Assembly: GCA_024641205.1 (NCBI GenBank)
Contig: JAHEDM010000143.1
Location: forward strand, 1 to 6,865
Source of the DNA: Actinomycetes bacterium
Lineage (GTDB): Bacteria > Actinomycetota > Acidimicrobiia > Spongiisociales > UBA4744
Reading direction: 5' to 3'
Length of the DNA stretch: 6,865 nucleotides
Made by a program: the position numbers and the translations under genes. Below, in pieces: positions 5,587 to 6,865 of the stretch. The number at the start of each line of letters is the position of its first letter. Positions within the stretch are counted from its first letter, which is position 1. The notes under the pieces are model-generated. The model was not told the origin of the DNA and ran no database searches. It saw only the letters and a list, made by a program, of their open reading frames with translations.

Positions 5587-6865
5587 TCAGGCAAATACCG
5601 CTCGTCCTTCGGCCCAGGCTCGAAAGGATGCCACATCTTCCCGGCGTGATACGGACAGGGGGACCGTGGCCGCCAGCTCCTTCATCAAGCTGTCCGTGGT
5701 CAGGTCTCCTTCATCCGCGAAAGCTCGGTAGAGCGCCCCAACGACGACCGTCTCCAATTCGGCTCCGGAGAAGCCTTCTGATCCTGCTACCAGTGGCCCG
5801 AGATCGAAACGGCTCGGGTCCTGCCCCCGCTTGGCGAGGTGAATGGAGAAGATGTCGGCTCGTTCGTCGGTCCCGGGAAGGTCGACGAAGAATATCTCAT
5901 CGAATCGGCCCCGCCGGAGCAGCTCCGGAGGCAAAGCCGACACGTCGTTAGCGGTCGCCACCATGAAGACATCGCCGCTTCGCTCCTGCATCCAGCGGAG
6001 GAAGGTGCCGAGCAGCCGCTTGCTGACGCCGCCGTCGGCGTCACCGGACGACGCCAAACCCTTCTCGATCTCATCGATCCACAACACCGCCGGAGCCATG
6101 GCTTCAACCGTCGAGAGGGCGGAGCTGAGTCGTTGCTCGGATTCACCGATGTACTTGCTGTAGAGCCGGGACGGATCCAAGAGAACCAGGGGAAGTCCCC
6201 ATGTGTGGGCAAGGGTTTTTGCTACCAGCGATTTGCCGCAACCGGGCACACCGGTGAGCAGGACCCCCCGGGGCGGATCGAGGCCCGTCAGAGCGTCGTC
6301 GGAGATCATCACGCGCCGGCGGAGCCGCAGCCACGATTTGAGACCATTGAGTCCGCCAATGGTATCGAGCGTGCCGACGTCGGCTTCTACCAGTTCGAGG
6401 ATCCCGTCCGAATTGAGCAGCTCGGCTTTGGCGGTGCGGAGGGCCGGTATGTCGGCCGCTGATATCTGACCGTCGCGCAGCGCCTCTCGCTGGACCAGAC
6501 GTTCGGCTTCGGTGATGGTGAGTCCGCGCAGGGCATCGACTATCTGTTCGACCTCTGCCGCGTTGACGACTACCGGGAACGAACGGGCGGCGAAGGTCTC
6601 CAGGGTTCTCTTCACCAGCGCGGCCAGTTCATCTCGGTCGGGCGGTCGCAGGGACCATTGGTGAGCAAGACTCTCGATTTCCGGTGGCACCTCCTTGCGG
6701 GGTCCGGTCAGCACGAGGGTCTGACCGCGTTTGGCGGCCTGGGCGACCTCTTTGATGCGGCGGATCACCAGCGAGTCGGACAGGAGCGGATGGACGTCGG
6801 CGAAGACGAATACACCGGGGTCCGACAATTCGCCGACAAACTCGAGCGCCACGTGAGGGTCGATC
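5587..6865 (-). CDS. Ycf46-like AAA ATPase (N-terminus outside window)
   Basis: The frame is open to the right edge, giving about 426 residues; a GTG at 6850-6852 is in frame, but the reading frame continues past it (IDPH precedes), so the true start is probably outside. Counting from that GTG, residues about 1-145 form an N-terminal region without a Walker motif (VFVFADVHPLL, then the LTGPRKEVPPEIE segment), as in Ycf46. The AAA core follows: Walker A GVPGCGKS (201-208), LDPSRLYSKYIGESE (225-239), Walker B AVLWIDEIEKG (255-265), sensor-1 Asn302 in VATANDVSALPPELL, arginines R313-R316, and the FFVDLPG and GFSGAELE motifs. The last two and the WAEGRA end are characteristic of Ycf46 rather than FtsH or proteasomal ATPases. 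Known homologues run to about 500 residues. Ycf46 proteins are cytoplasmic AAA ATPases of poorly defined function, known from plastid and cyanobacterial genomes; no protease or partner gene is visible except the 127-residue protein next to it. Confidence 0.93.
   Translation of the reverse strand, partial: IDPHVALEFVGELSDPGVFVFADVHPLLSDSLVIRRIKEVAQAAKRGQTLVLTGPRKEVPPEIESLAHQWSLRPPDRDELAALVKRTLETFAARSFPVVVNAAEVEQIVDALRGLTITEAERLVQREALRDGQISAADIPALRTAKAELLNSDGILELVEADVGTLDTIGGLNGLKSWLRLRRRVMISDDALTGLDPPRGVLLTGVPGCGKSLVAKTLAHTWGLPLVLLDPSRLYSKYIGESEQRLSSALSTVEAMAPAVLWIDEIEKGLASSGDADGGVSKRLLGTFLRWMQERSGDVFMVATANDVSALPPELLRRGRFDEIFFVDLPGTDERADIFSIHLAKRGQDPSRFDLGPLVAGSEGFSGAELETVVVGALYRAFADEGDLTTDSLMKELAATVPLSVSRREDVASFRAWAEGRAVFA

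Noticed and set aside
6850..6852. GTG as the true start of the Ycf46-like gene
   Set aside because: The frame continues upstream to the window edge, the known family has roughly 70 or more further residues, and there is no ribosome binding site in the few bases available.

Overview
This window reads as a stretch of ordinary chromosome from a high-GC bacterium, most likely a member of the Actinomycetota and possibly an Acidimicrobiia-like environmental lineage. That is an inference from coding style, two apparent leaderless starts, and a promoter resembling the SigR/SigH class upstream of clpB. There is no rRNA, tRNA, insertion sequence, CRISPR array or phage gene. Coding density is high: seven protein genes fill almost everything, two of them cut by the window edges, and no gene-free stretch exceeds about 120 bases.

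Layout, left to right. (1) 1-323 (+) is the C-terminal end of an M20-family metallopeptidase/amidohydrolase. It converges on the next operon, with a hairpin at 337-377 between them. (2) 420-1867 (-) is a two-gene operon: a short NfeD-type membrane protein followed by a QmcA/stomatin-like SPFH protein. (3) 1868-1983 carries a probable leaderless promoter for the nfeD-like gene and a drifting 7-nucleotide tandem repeat that reaches into the clpB stop codon. (4) 1984-4560 (-) is a full-length ClpB disaggregase. (5) 4561-4657 is the divergent promoter region, with an exact GGAAT-N18-GTT match facing clpB. (6) 4658-5137 (+) is a hotdog-fold acyl-CoA thioesterase. (7) A hairpin at 5134-5164 contains the stop codons of the two converging genes. 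(8) 5161-5544 (-) is a 127-residue protein of unknown function with an apparent internal duplication. (9) 5587-6865 (-) is a Ycf46-like AAA ATPase, truncated at its N-terminus by the window edge.

Functionally, the centre of the window is protein and membrane quality control: ClpB rescues aggregated protein, probably with DnaK, and the NfeD/SPFH pair is expected to form a membrane microdomain scaffold. The clpB promoter suggests thiol-oxidative or heat-stress control. The metallopeptidase, thioesterase and Ycf46-like ATPase look like independent neighbours. I see no new multi-gene system. The least explained signals are the two heptamer arrays, which both overlap the stop codon of a minus-strand gene, and the duplicated 127-residue protein beside the Ycf46-like ATPase.
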